Part shown: positions 12,301 to 27,300 of the stretch, one piece after another | Layout of the letters: each line of letters opens with the position of its first letter | Numbering within the stretch: the stretch's first letter is position 1 | Source of the DNA: Ochotona curzoniae | Taxonomy: Eukaryota; Chordata; Mammalia; Lagomorpha; Ochotonidae | Direction: 5' to 3' | Assembly (NCBI RefSeq): GCF_017591425.1 | Contig: NW_024465885.1 | Span: 39,688,501 to 39,752,500 of the forward strand | Length of the DNA stretch: 64,000 nt | Position numbers and translations under genes: made by a program | The notes under the pieces: model-generated | Database searches by the model: none | What the model was told of the DNA's origin: nothing | The model's input: only the letters and a program-made list of their open reading frames with translations

Positions 12301-15300
12301 GTGGGTTGCGACACCACTGGCGGAGCGTTGGTGCACTGAACCACAGCTCCACGGACGCAGCAGCTTTAACAGCAGTGAATGGTGTTGGCTATGATTACAT
12401 CACAATCTTTACAGTCTGTCAGAGTGCCTGGTAGGGAGGAGATCTGCTCCGTTCTAAATGTTTAAAAGGAGCTAATTACAACCATATGTTGACTGCATCA
12501 GCAAACGGTCTGCTGTACAGATACACACGAAAATCCAACAGAGGGAACACGGTACCAAGTTACCTTACCTCCAGCCACGCCAACATGGAGCACATAATGA
12601 AGTCCCATTCACCCTCCGCCAAAGGAGACGAGCCACACTTCAGGAACAGGGACAGGAACCGGATGATCTCTACGTTCACTCCGAGCACCTCTGCACTTGT
12701 GTCTGATAGATTACTGTGATAACGACAAGAAGCAAAATAACAAGAAACCAAGAAGCATTAGTTACATTTACATTCAAGTAGAAAGTATTCTTTTTACACT
12801 TTAAAAAAGAGATTTATCTGCTTATTTATTCATCTGAATGACAGACAAAGAGAGAGAAAACAGATTTTCCACCCACTGGCTCACCCTCCGAATGCCCGTC
12901 AGCAGGGCTACCCACGCTGGAGCGGGCATCAGCAGCCCCACCCAGCTCAGACACAGGCTGGGGGAACCCCAAAGCAGGCATCAACAGCCCCACCCAGCTC
13001 AGACACAGGCTGGGGGAACCCCAGAGCAAGCACCAGCAGCCCCACCCAGCTCAGCCACGGACTGGGGGAACCCCAGAGCGAGCACCAGCAGCCCCCCCCA
13101 GCTCAGACACAGGCTAGGGGAACCCCAGAGCGAGCACCAGCAGCCCCCCCCCAGCTCAGACACAGGCTGGGGGAACCCCAGAGCGAGCACCAGCAGCCCC
13201 ACCCAGCTCAGACACCGGCTGGGGGAACCCAACTGCTGCCTCCGAATGCCCATCAGCAGGGCTACCCACACTGGAGCAGGCACCAGCAGCCCCACCCAGC
13301 TGAGCCACAGGCTGGGGGAACCCAAGAGCAGACATCAGCAGCTCCACCCAGCTCAGCCACGGGCTGGGGGAACCCCAGAGCGGGCACCAGCAGCTCCACC
13401 CAGCTCAGACACAGGTGCTGCCTGAAGCTCATCAGTAGTGTTGACTAACTTGAGTCAATCAGAATCAATCCACTGTGGATGTTCCGAGCAGTGGTGTAAA
13501 ACCGTAACGACGTCCTGCCTCCATTTACAGTCTTATAAATGACTGACTTAAACATCTATCATCTTACTACCTCATACAAACCTGCTAAATGTAGGCACAG
13601 ACTCTGGGCCCCTACTGTGTCATGGGGGAGCAGGCAGAGCAGTGTCAAGCATCACTCACCAACTGAAAAGAAATATGTCCTCATGCTCTTTCTTCCAGGA
13701 CATTATTATTTTTAATATCCCATGTAACAGCTCTCCGTCATCTATGCTTCTGGTCTGCAGACAAGAATTGAAAATGGCAAGATGGCCAAAACCTCCTAAA
13801 GTAAAGTTCAAAATGAAAATTTTAAAAATCTTTGAAGTACACCATTACCACGAAATGAAGACTACTCTGAGAAGTCAAAAACGTTCAAGACTATCCAGAT
13901 TACGAATTATAAAAGACAACCAACAAGGCGGAGGAATCCACCATGGGGGAGGACAAGGGGATGGGGGGGGGGGAATCCCAGAACCTATGAAACTGTGTCA
14001 CATAATGCAACGTGATTAAGAAAAATAATAATAATAAAATAAATAAATAACACAAAAAGAGAAAGGAAAAACAAAACAAAAAATGAACCTATAAAAAATA
14101 TAGGAGTTCACAAACAGTCTTGCAGGCTCCACTGAGACAGATGAACTGAAAGTACAGCGAGCGAAGGAAACTGTGCTTTACGCAAATCTATGCCCCTTTT
14201 CCTTTCTTAAAGGACACGTGCAGTGCATTCACTGTCCAAATAAAAACCGAAAAGGACAGCAAGCAACTGCAAAGTTTAAAAAAAAGACAGAAAAGAAGAT
14301 GTCTGGTAACTGTGGTCTCCGCTCTTAGAATCCCAACATCTCACGTAAGCCACCTTCTGGCACATCCTGACACCCTCTGCCTCCGACATTCTCCCTTAAA
14401 TGCCACCCACGCTATACCATCTGCACCTCTGGACGTTCTTGTGTATCTGGAATGGCCTTTCTCAACTATATCCACATGTATCATTGGTCATCCTGTAACT
14501 GTCTCTGTATTTCTCTGGGACGCTCCTGCTGGCACCCTTAAAGCAGAGTGGAAACACCCCTTCTGCCTTCTCCACACTCGCAACATCACTTCGCACCATC
14601 CGCTGTTACAAAGTATGACTTTATGCCTGTCTTCTTTACAATGGGAACTGTCCTGTGGAAGGTGTGCGTTTAACTTAGTCAACAAATGAACTAATAAGAG
14701 TGCTCCAAAAAGTTTCGAATACAACAAGATATATTTCTTCTTTTGCTTTTTGCATTAGTTGGCTAGGAAAGAATGCGACAGATTTCTACAGGAGCCTTCA
14801 AAAGGCTCACAGGACATATATACTAAGAGAAGACTGGACTTCATTTCTTTATTTTTTGCACTTAAACTTACCCTTTTTACATTTTTGACAGGGAGAGAGA
14901 CAGACTCAGTTGTCATCGTCCGCTTCCCAAATGCCCAAAAGTCCTGAGCTGGGCCAGGCCGAAGCCAGAAGCCCAGCACCCAGCTCGGAGCTCACGCCTG
15001 AGCAGCAGGGCTCCGACTGCCCGGGCGGCCGCCACCTGCGGAGCCCGGGGTTACACGTCAGTGAGCAGCAGACGGGGCGACCCGGGAGTCCCGTGCAGCC
15101 TCCCGACGGCTGGGCCAAACGCCTGACCCCAAGACAAACTTTTAATTTCCTTTTCCCATGAACATTTTGAAGACCCTTGTCATTGGAAAATAAACAAGTA
15201 GATGCTTTTTGTGGGTGACAAGTTCCCCTGAAGCCTATAGAATGTCTGTACTACAAAATATTACCAGCCACTCCTGCAGTGAAATGCGTCATAAACTGAG

Positions 15301-18300
15301 AACTAATCCAACTTATTTCTGCTGTTGCGTCTTGTAAAACCCTTTTCATCCAAAACAATGGTTAAGTTAATAACATTTTACTCGCCGGTAAACTAACCAT
15401 CAATACTGCAAAGATCTTCTTTAGTCCAACCCAGCAGAGCAGGGATACACTGCGCACTGAATTCCTTTTTATCTTCTTTTGACAAAAATGGACAGAGACT
15501 CTGGATGGTATGCAGATTACCTTCGGTTAGTGGAAAAAAGCTGTTTAAAGAGAAATGGGAATTACATTTATTCTAAATATGCAATCCATCAAAACCTTAT
15601 TCAACTACGCAAAAAAAATCAATAATTCTACTACATAAAACAGCGTAAGAAAATAAACTGATAAGAGATTTAAACTGCTGAACCTAGACAATTGTTATTA
15701 CCTTTTCTTGAATATTTCTAGTTTTCGAAATGAGTATACAGAACTTTTCCACCACGTATGATTTTTTTTTTTAGATTCACTTACTTAAAAGGTGGAGTGA
15801 TATTGCAACCAAATGGTTGCAATATCCAGGGCTGCAGCTAGGAGGCAGCAGCGCTACCCAGCTCCCACGTGGGGACAGGAGCTCAAAGGCCTGAGCTTCT
15901 AAGGGCTGCTTCCTAGGCCATCAGCAGACAGAACCAGAGCCCAACAGCCCGGACCCCACCAACACTCCGACATGGGATGTGGGCCGTACCCCAAGGCTCC
16001 TCCCCATGAATGAACTTAAACTTCTACCAGCAAACATGAGTGTATTGTCTCAACTGACTCAATTTAACTACCTACTGACCTTCTGAACTAATGTTAATAA
16101 TAAATATTTGGGTTTTAGTTGCATAAATAGGATCACACTAAACATACCACTCTATTTACCACGTGCATATTTTGTAGATCTGTTCAACTGAGGATGTTTA
16201 GGTATAATCAACCCATTTAAAAGTTACATAACAAAAACGCAGAAAAAACTATTTAACGGTCTACCCTGCGGATGTTCACCATTTGCCTGCTTCTCTCTTT
16301 GTGGCCACTTAGGACACCACTCTACCTTAAATTTCGTTCTTGCACATAAAGCTGCATTGAACGTCCTCTTTTCCATGTATGTACAAAAAGACTCTGGATC
16401 CTCAGAAGTGAAGCTGGTAACATCAAAGGATCTGAAGTCCTAATATTTTGATAGCTTCAAAAACTGCTTTATGAAAAAGCATAATTAGTTTATACTTCCA
16501 CCAAAAATATGTAAAAATGTGACTCACTGCACACTTAAAATCTATTTCATTCCTGGTAATACAGTAGAAAAACATGCTAGTTTTAACTTTATTAGCAGCC
16601 CTTACCAATAAAGCAAATACTTTTCCATTTCACATTTACTGAATTAGCTTTGGCAATTTCATCTACAAATTTGGTGTTTAAGACCTTAACACATTTTTCA
16701 ATTTCAACGATTTTTTAATAGTTCATAAGAGCTATTTATAAGTTATAGACACCATTTGCTTATTAGTTTGTAAATATTTTCTGTTGGGCCCGGCACGATA
16801 GCAAACGGCTAAGGTCCTTGCCCTGAACGTGCCGGGATCCCATGTGGGTGCCAGTTCTAATCCCGGCAGCCCCGCTTCCCATCCAGCTCCCTGCCTGTGG
16901 CCTGGGAAAGCAGTCAACGATGGCCCAAGACTTTGGGACCCTGCACCCGAGTGGGAGACCTGGAGGAGGCTCCTGGCTTCGGACTGGCTCAGCTCCAGCT
17001 GTTGTGGCCACTTGGGGAGTGAACCATCAGACAGAAGATCTTCCTCGCTGTCTCTCCTCTATGTATATACTCCTTTCCAATAAAAAATAAATAAATCTTT
17101 TAAAAAAAAAGGTTCTGCCATTTTACCACCTGCCCCTCTAACCTTTATTTATAATATTTCCACGATAAAGAAATTATCATTTAGGGTTCAGCACTGTGGC
17201 ACAGAGTTAGACCACTGCCTGCAATCTAGTGTCCCTTATATGGGAGCTGGTCTGAATTCCAGCTACTCTTATTCCAATCCACGACTGCTGATGAGTCTGA
17301 AAAACAGGTAACAGCCAAAGCACTGTCTCTTGCAACCCATGGGGAAGACTAGAAGGGAGTTCCTGGCTCCTGGCTCCTGGCTTTGGCAGGACCAAGACGT
17401 TGCTACGGCAGCCATTTGTGGAGTGAACCAACAGATGGAAGCTCGCTCTTGGCCTCTGCCTTTCAAATGAGTACACACATCTTGTTAAAATTCATTTTCA
17501 TCTAAAAAAAAAAGATTTTTGTTTTCCATTAAGGTAATATACATGTAACTCAAACTTCAGAAAAGGGGCTTCATAAAGTTGATGAAGTAATGCGGTGTGG
17601 CCTAATGGTCAAACCGCCCGCTGGGATGCCTAGGGCCCACCAGCACTTGGGCTCAACCTAGCCCCGACGCCCCAGTAGTTTCCTGCAACCAGTCTGGGTC
17701 ACTTTCATCAACAGGCTAATCAGTAGGTGTCTCCTTGTGACTGACTCACTTCATTTGGTGTAAGATTTTTCAAGATTCATTAACACTATTGCATGTGTCA
17801 GAATTTTTTTCCTTTTTAAAAGTGAGTATTATTTAGTTTTTTGACTTTTGATCCAGACAGATAAAAGTTTTCCTTTTCACACAGTCAAATATCTATTTAC
17901 TTTATGGATTTTATGACATTGTCCGTTCCTTAATATCTTGCCTGGGGCGGGTGTTGAGGCATCCCGTATGGGCACTGGTTTGACTCCTGGCTGCTCCACT
18001 TCCAATCCAGCTCCCAGCTACTGGCCCAGGAAAGCAGCCGAGCATGGCCAAGGCCTCGGGATCCTGCCACCCACGAAGAAGACCTGGAAAACCCTGGCCT
18101 CAGTCCGACCCAGCCCCAGCTGTGGCTGCGATTCAAGGAGTAACACTGCACGGACTACCTCCCTCTCACTGTGAATTCTCTCATTCACACAAATAACAAG
18201 AAGGTGTGACACGGGTTTATACACAAGGGATCCTATGCTGAAACTACTGCATTATTTGGGCTGACGTGTTCACATACCTCATATGTCTGTCAACCTGTGT

Positions 18301-21300
18301 CAGCCGGCTCAACAGCTTACAGGAAATACCATTTTGTTTGTCATGATATTGTATAATAGACAAAATAGATACATACATGCATTTAACTTCTGAATTTCTC
18401 TTGGTGGATCACTACATCCGAAACATTTCTGGGTAAATCTCAGCTAATTATTAAAGTTATTTTGAAAGATTTATTTATTTTATTGGAAAGTCAGGGTTAC
18501 AAAGAGAAGGAAAGACAGAGAGCAAGAGTTTCCATCTGCCGATTCACTCCTCGACTGGCCGCAATGAATGGAGCTCAGCCAATCCAAAGCCAGGACCTAG
18601 GAACCAGGAGCCACTTCTGGGTCTCCCATGCGGGTACAGGGTCCCAAGGCTTTAGGCCATACTCCACTGCTTTCCCAAGCCACAGGCAGGGAACTGGAAG
18701 GGAAGTGGCACAGCCAAGATTAGAACCAGCACCCATATGGGATCACAGGGTGTGCAAGGTGAGAACTTATCTACTAGGCTACTGTACCAGACCCTAAGTA
18801 CGAATTTTAAATGTACATTCTTGTTTTGCTTTGTCTAAAGTACACATTTATTATAGTTGCAAAACATCTTTCAACAGGCTTATTCTCATTTAAGAGTGAC
18901 TTTCTCTACCAGTTCCCTAGAGCAAAAGTGGCAGAAGAATGCTGTAGAGAAGAAAAAGATTTTTACTAAGGAGACTTCTGAAGAAAAGGCTAAGTTTACA
19001 CAATACTATCTGTTTAAAACAAGTATATATCATTTCATAATGCACATGTGAAAATTTAGACATGTCAGTTTGAAAAAAATAAGATGAGCCTCTAATCTAA
19101 GATAATTTAAGATGTTTTAAAGTTTTTACTTTCTGGGCCCAGCATGGAAGCCTGGTGGCTAAAGTCTTCACCTTGCATGCCCTGGGATCCCACATGGGCG
19201 CCGGTTCTAATCCCAGCAGCCCTGCTTCCATCCAGCTCCCTGATTGTGGCCTGGGAAAGCAGTTAAGGATGGCCCAAAGCCTTGGGACCCTATGCTTGCA
19301 TGGGAGATCTGGAGGAGGCTCCTGGCTCCTGGCTTCAGACTGGCACAGCCTGGGCCATAGCAGCCACTTGAGTGAGTAAAAGGAGAGATCTTTCTGTTTC
19401 TCCTCTTCTCTGTTTATCTCCGTTTCCAATAAAAAAAATTTGAAGGAAAAAAAAAGTCTTTACTTTTCACTTCCTTTCATTTGCTCATTTTGTAAACTTT
19501 ATTTTTTTGATTCACTAGAGATTATCCATTTGTTAGACGATCAAAAATAATAAATTACAAAGTACAACACGTGAGATAAGGATACCTTTCTTTTCTCTTA
19601 TAATGTGGCTTTACTTCATCAGATGAAATGCTTCGGGAAAGGATCAACTTGGCAATAATAAGAGCCCAGAGTGTTCCATTTTCCTTGGACCTAAAAAAGA
19701 GAAAGTTACACTTCATTTTGAACACATATTTTTAAAAATCGTTGTAAAATTAAATAAATAGCTTTCTGAAGGCATCAACTTACCCAAAACTTTTACCACA
19801 CAACTACCATAATTACCCAAAGAAAAGGCAGTTCAGACTTTCAGTAATTATCCACAACTGAACTGAGTACTCACTTCAAGCAAATCCCCAAGTCTGTCAA
19901 GTTTCACTAGGAGACAAACCTAAAGAACAGACTTAAAGAACCAGAGGGTGCAGGTGGGAAAAGGACATCTCCCTGAGGACACCTGGGCATCTGCCACACG
20001 AACAGCCGGCCGGAACTTCCCTCCTCCAAGGCAAGCTGTTCCACAATCAGACTAGGACCCGAGAAGAAGTGGGCACCCTGACACCGCAAAGCATGCTAGG
20101 CAGACAGGCAAGGAATCGCTCTGGAAGATGAAAACGACTTGGACAAGTTAAGCATCTCATCACTGTAATTTCCACAAAGGCTCTTGCACATCTAACTTCC
20201 TCCTCTTAGGGAAAGGATCTCATATTTCTAAGACACGGACCAGTCATGTGCCTGGATTCAAGTCTCAGCCCCATCAATGCTGCCTTTCTGCCAATGTCCA
20301 CCACAGGGAGCAACTGCGCATGGTCCAAGTTCTGGCGTCCCTACACCCACATGGAAAACTCAGGCCGAGTTCCAGGATTCTGGCTTTAGTCTGATCTACC
20401 CTCTGGTTTTTATGGACTGTCAATCAGAGTATGGAAATGTAACCTCTCTTTTGCTTCAGAGTAAATTTGGGGACTAATGTTGTGGCAAAACAAGCAAAGC
20501 CACTGCCTGCTAGGGCCAGTGTGGCACAGAGAGCAAATCCTCTGCGTGTGCGCTGGTGTCCCATATGGGTGCAGGTTCTTGTCCTGGCTTTTCCACTTGT
20601 ATCTTTCATTGTCATTTGCCATTTAAAATACTTACGGAGCCCAGTAAAGTAGCCCAGCGGCTAAAATCCTTGCCTTGCATGCACCTGGATCCCATATGGG
20701 CATTGGTTCTAATCCCGGCTACACTACTTCTCATGCAATTCCCTGCTTGTGGCTTGGGAAGGCAGTCAAGGATGGCCCAAAGCCTTGGGACCCTGCACCA
20801 CATGGGAGACCCAGAGGAGGCTCCGGACGCAGTTCTGGCTTTTATGGCCACTTGGGGAGTGAATCAATAGATGGAAGATCTTCCTCTCTGACTCCCTTCC
20901 ACTCTGTATATGTGACTTTTCAATAAAAATAAAATAAGTCTTTAAAAATACATAAATTTATAGATTAAAAGAGAAGCAAGGTCCAAACAGATCCCCTGGA
21001 AAATTACACCAATGATTTAACATCCCCGAGCCGTTCATCACCAGCTTGTGGAGGACAAAGCTACACAAAAGAACAATAATCAGTTAAAAAATGGAAACTT
21101 AAAGGGATTCTTACCTGTTAAATAACAGTTGCAAAAGGCCAGAGGTATCGCCAAATGCACGTAGGTTATCAAATGTAATACTCATTTTTTCAAGCATCTC
21201 ACAAAATCCAGTTAGGAAAGCAGGCGGGTTGTCTAGTTCTTCACACCACTGCAGTGAGTAGAGCAGCTCTGCGGCTAACATTGAGGAAGGCATCACATCA

Positions 21301-24300
21301 CCAGGTGCACTTCACAACTGAATTACTTTCACGTCCGCGTCCCATTTCCTAGTGTTACTGCTGTACTCACATCGAAGTAGCTATGACTTTTTGTCAAATG
21401 ACCTTCAGGCCATTCACATAGGGCGCAGGCACTGTGGCACATTAGGTTGGGCTGCTGTCTGCAACATCAACGTCCCCTGTGTGCCAGCTCAAGGCCCGGC
21501 AGCTCCACGCTCACCTGGGCTTCCTGGAAGCCCGGTTTGCCCTGGAAAGCGGCAGACAGGGCAAGCACGTGGGCCTCCGCGCCCACACAGGACACCCAGA
21601 TGAAGCTCACAGCTTTGGCCTGGCCCAGCTCTGGATGTCATAGGCAACAGCAGTGTGAGCCAGCAGATAAAAGCGCTCTCTCGCTCTCTCTCCTTCCTTC
21701 TCAGTCTGCAACTAGCTTTTAAGTAAATAAATCTGAAAAAAAAAAACTAAGAATTTCCTAGTATAATGAAAACAGAACATCTGCCTGTGGCACAAAATGC
21801 CACTCTTCTCTCCCCAAGTCTTACTTGGTGGTTCTAATGAGTAAAGATTTAAAAAAAAGGGGGGGGGGGGAATGAGCTTGGGTAACTAATTTATTAGACA
21901 CTGAAACAATCTTCTTACTATCTTGGCACAAGTGACAGCAAGTTGCCTCAGGGGAAACACACACAGGCCACACCTGGGTCAGCACTGTGCGCCCAAGTGG
22001 CAGGATGGGGGAGACGGCATGATGTAGCACTGTACTGCACACATACGTGATTATTACTGAGGATACTGCAACCTGCCTCACAGGGCTACTGTGAGCATCA
22101 AATGACCTAACGTCCATTCTGATCGACTCATCACAGGCTTCTAATGCATTAATGATCTGAACATTCTTTGCTTTTTAACATTTATTTTTATCAGAAAGTC
22201 AGATTTGCAGACAGAAGGACAAACAGAGGGAATGAACTTGCATTTGTGGGTTCTCTCCCCAACTGGCCCCAATGGCTGGAGCTGAGCTGATCCAACGCCA
22301 GGAGCTAGGAGCATCTTCAGGGTCTCACATGCAGGTGCAGGGTCCCAAGGCTTTAGGCCTTCCTACACTATTTTCCCACCACAAGCAGGGAGCTGGATGG
22401 GAAGTGGAGCAGGCGGGACACAAACCAGCACCCATAGGGGATCCCAGCAAGTGCAAGGCAAGGACTTTAGCCACTAGTCTATCGCACCGGGTCCTGAACA
22501 TTCCTTAAAAGTGTATGCTAAAGTCAGAAGCCATAGGACTAGATTCAAAATACAATTCTATCCTTTTAAGCTAGGTAGCTCCAATCAAGCAAAGCTAACT
22601 AAAACAGCAATTAATATCTAACAGATAAGGCTAGTAAGAAGAATAAATAACTATCAGTTTCTAATAACTACTTACAATCAGAACAAATTATTACAAAAAC
22701 TCTTAAATTTCAGCTTTATGTGGTGATAGAATCCCTCTGAGCAATATAAACTGTAGGCTTATTTTCTTAGCACTAACTACGTAAGCAGCTAAATGATCTC
22801 AAGAGGCAATTCAGAATTTCAGCTTTCTGCCCTGCCATCTGTTGTTCCCTACTGTGTCACAGCAATAAGACACACAGGTTTCACCAAAGGCTCTACCTTT
22901 CACACCATCTCCTACAAGGTCCTACCCCTGCCTACAACTCTATGCCACACCCTGATACAAACTGTCTCCTCTGGAGATATAATATTTGTACCTATACTTG
23001 TCGGGAAAGTATTATATTGTGCTGAATAGCAAGGTACAGATTCAAAAATCAAGCAGAATTCAGAATCCTTGGTGAAACGCCAAAGCCTCATTTCCCATTT
23101 CCTTTAGGTTACGTGTCACAGGACTTGCTTATACTTTGATATTTTGCCAACCCGAGGATCCTATTTCAGAGCAAATTACACCCCTAGCTAATAGCAGAAC
23201 AAACTTCAGTGTTTCCCAACCTCACATTTCCTATCACCAAAACAATCAATAGGAAACTGAAGATCTTAGATTTAAACTGTGGCACAATGAAAATTATTTC
23301 AGTTATATCCATGGATACTTACTTATTTTCTCAAGCTCACTATTTTCCAGGTTTATTTTCTTTTTCAGTGACACTAACATCATCTTGCCCAATAAGGCTG
23401 ACATACACAAATGGCTGGGAAGGCTCTTGGCATCTTGTTCGTTAAACTCAGTTTTGGAACACTCGTAATTCAAACTCAATCTTCCCTCTAAAAGAGGTCT
23501 GTGTAACCACTGTAAAATGAATACATCAAATTACATACAAGATCATTATTCTATATTATTTACAGACCTACATAATTCAGAGAATAAAGATGAGTTATTA
23601 TAATATGTAGAAGCTTGTTTACTACTAAAGGAAATCATCAAAGTCTATATCTCTTTAAAACTCCCTAAGGAAAAGAAATGATTAAATAAAACTTCCTAAG
23701 GACTCATTAAGCCTTACTCCCTACTGTCAGATCCAAACAGTAGCTGGTAAACAGCCTTCACTCAGTACATGAGGGGTGCAAGGCAGGCAGAGACACAAAG
23801 CAAGGTGCTCGTTTCTTGGAATTTCTTTTTCTTCCCCAGCAAATTAAAATTTCCAAGCTTGCATAAAATCAGAAATTATACTCTCCAACTTCCAACATAC
23901 CTGAGTAGGAAGAGACTGTCTCATCTTTTCCCATTCACTGCTGGTTGGCATTATACTTCCAATATAATCTGCCAGAAGACAGGGATCTTCACTCTCTAGA
24001 AATGCAATTAGCAAATCTTCAACAGCAGACAAAAGGACTTGAAGACTGAAAATAATGAAAGAACTTAGCTGTTGAGAACCCTGGCACTCGTGAAATACTT
24101 GATCACAGATGACAATACTTGTGACAAAAACAGCAGAGAACAGATGCTCCTAAGGCCTTGGATACACACAGTCAAAACAGGGCCTTCAGGAATGCTTTCA
24201 CGAACGGAAATCAAATGCAGCCTCCAGCTCAGGTTGAAGGGAACCTGATTCCAATTCAAGGCAGATCTGCCCGAGCTACAGCTCTCTTATCCCTGAAAAG

Positions 24301-27300
24301 AGCTTGATTCTTTGACCCCTTCCCAACAGCCTCAATATACATTCTCTGTTTTCACTTGTGTTACATTAATTCATATCTGATGTGTAAAATGTATTCGCAA
24401 TGTATTTCCAGCAGCTTGAAATACAGAATACCTTCCCAAGAACCAATCAACAGTGTGTGGAGATGAGAAGTCACGGCCACCACTCCAGACCAGCTCCCTA
24501 CACAGGACAGTACCATCATCAGAAACTGCTACAAGTTAGGAGTCCTGCTGATGCATCATAACAAATGATTCTTCAAGCGATCAGTTTAAATGAATGAGCA
24601 GTACAACAAAATGGACTTGTAAATCTTGTTTCTCTCTTAAAGAGTCCTATGGTTTTCTTACAGAACAAATCATTTTTCTTAGGTATACACATCACAATGG
24701 AGCCGATTTAAGGACCGTGATCAAAAAGACACTTTATAACTAAGCCCAAAAAAGCTTACCTTGTGATATCCAAAGAGGAAGACTGAACTTGACTCTTGAG
24801 CCACAGAGCAGATGAACGTAGGAAGGTGCTTTGCTTAAATGTGCCACTGGCATGACGGACCAACACATTTACACCAGAGAGCCAAGTATCTTTCAGTTTA
24901 CACCTAAGAAAATCTAAAATCGAGATGTCAGTAGGAATTTATCATCTCACAAATCAGCTTTGTTAAAAAATATCTGAAAGAACTCATAAATTGGACTCAG
25001 GATAAGAAAACATAAAATTAAAATTCAATTACTAAAAGTGTTGTGAACACTCAGATATGTACACTACCTTGTGCTATGTAAAACTAAAAGTGTAAAACTT
25101 TAGTAGCTTTTCTACTGCAAATGCCTTTACAAGAACTGTTCTTTTGGAGATAATAAGAATTAAGCATCACACTTCTTTCACATAAGTGTAAACATTAAAG
25201 AAAAAGGTAAAGAAAGGCTGTCTATCCAAAGTGTTTTATATTTCTGAGTATTTTTTTCACAAGTGCTTCTGAAGTCTGAAGTAATACATTAAAGAAAATA
25301 GTCCTCACAATGATAATGTTTCATTGTGATAAGAGCCAACACTGATTTGTTTTCTACTATAATTGAGATATAACATTATTATTCGTTAAACGAGAAAGTG
25401 GAACCACCAAGAAATTAAGCAACTCAGAGCCGGCATAAAGCCCATGTAGGCACTGGTTCAAGTCCTGGCTTCTCCAAATCTGATCGAGCTCCCTATTAAC
25501 AGGCCTGGGACTGTGTCCCCGCACATGGGCCTGGGACTGTGTCCCCGCACTCCCGCGGGAGCCCCGGCAAAAGCTCCCAGCTCCTGGTTATGGACAGGCC
25601 TAACGCCAGCCTATCCATTCCCATTCGGGGAGTCAATCAGTGCACTGAAGATTTCTCTTTTTCCTCCCTCTCCTTTCTAAGTCTGGTTTTCAAATAAACG
25701 TCTGACGGCCCAAGGCTTTGGGACCCTGCACCCGCGCGGGAGACCCAAAAGAGGCTCCTGGCTTCGGATGCATAGCATCGGCCGTTGCGCTCACTTGGGG
25801 AGTGAATCATCAGACAGAAGATCTTCCTCTCTGTCTCTCCTCTCTGTATATCCGCCTTTCTAATAAAAAAATAATAAAAATAAATATTTTTAAAAAATTA
25901 AGCAGCTTGCCAAGGCTGATGAACAGGGATGTGGGGGGCGAGCCAAGATTCTAACTCATCTGCCAGGGTTACTTCCAAAACTCTTTTGACATGAAGTTCA
26001 CATACAGCTTTAACGTGCTTGCTAAAGCTGAAAGTGTGTTAACATCGCAGTCATTTACTCAAAATGCTTTAAATTTTGAAACATATTATGATTCAATTAA
26101 TAAAGCCTGGAAACTTACTCTCACTACGAAGGTCAGAGGCGGAGATTCCCAACAAAACATTTGCTATTACCTGGCAAGTGTGTTTTTTCTTTGCTCTGAG
26201 CACACAACTGAAAGAGCGTTAATAGTAACTCTTCAGCCGAGGGCACTAACGAGCACCCTTTGGGAGAGCCGAAGTAGTTGTGGACCACGTCACAGACAAC
26301 AGACACTGACGAATCACTGTTATCAGCTTCTGACAATGTCTTTGTTTTACATAAACTTTCATGAAGTTTAACAATGATTCTTTCAACATATACTTCTCCA
26401 ATCAAGTAATCTAGAGGAAAAAAAAGTTCAGACAAAAATGAAAAAAATATTAACATATATTTTTAAAATCTTACTTGGAGTTAGTAACAGGTGGGTCTTT
26501 CTGTGTGTTTAAGAATAAGAAGTGCTGGGCCCGGCGCAATAGTGTGGTGGTTAAAGTCCTCGCCCCTCGCCTTGAATGCACAGGATCCCATATGGGTGCT
26601 GGTTCTAATCCAGACCGTTCCGCTTCCCATCCAGCTCCCTGCTTGTGGCCTGAGAAAGCAGTAGAGGATGGCCAAAAGCCTTGGGACTCTGCACCTGTGT
26701 GGGATACACGGAAGAGCTCCTGGTTCCTGGCTTTGGATTGGCTCAGCTCCAGCCGTTGCAGCTGCCTGGGGAGTGAATCATTGGACAGAAGATCTTCCTC
26801 TCTGTCTCTCCTCCTCTCTGTATATATCTGACTTTCCAATAAAAATAAATAAATCTTAAAAAAAAAAAAGAATAAGAACTGTTTATGCATTACACTGAAG
26901 AATATTATCTCAACAAATCAATCTGTCCTGTCACACATAAACACCAACAGATAAAAAAAGCTATTTTAAATTACATACATAGGGCCCAGCAATGTGGCCT
27001 AGCGGCTAAAGTCCTCGTCTTGAATGCGTCGGGACCCCATATGGGCGCCGGTTCTAATCCCCGCAGCTCCCCTTCCCATCCAGCTCCCTGCCTGTGGCCT
27101 GGGAAAGCAGGCGAGGACGGCCCAAACCCTTGGGACCCTGCACCCGTGGGAGACCCAGATGAAGTTCCTGGTTCCCAGCTTTGGATCGGCGCAGTACTGG
27201 CCATTGCGCTCACTTGGGAAATGAATCATCGGACGGAAGATCTTCCTCTCTGTCTCTCCTCCTCTCTGTATATCTGACTTTGTAATAAAAATAAATAAAA

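Noticed and set aside
12900..13420. CRISPR-like array of repeats
   Set aside because: Direct tandem units without spacers, in a vertebrate intron.
12838..13425. 195-residue plus-strand open frame rich in Pro, Ser and Gln
   Set aside because: It is the 52-bp minisatellite. The unit is not a multiple of three and the frame is open in several registers by composition.
13640..14019. 125-residue plus-strand frame over exon 20
   Set aside because: Antisense shadow of LTN1 exon 20 running into an L1 tail.
26471..26890. 139-residue minus-strand frame, and dozens like it with '[15 protein letters not shown]'-type text
   Set aside because: These are translations of CSINE copies in one frame or another; the same peptides recur at every insertion.
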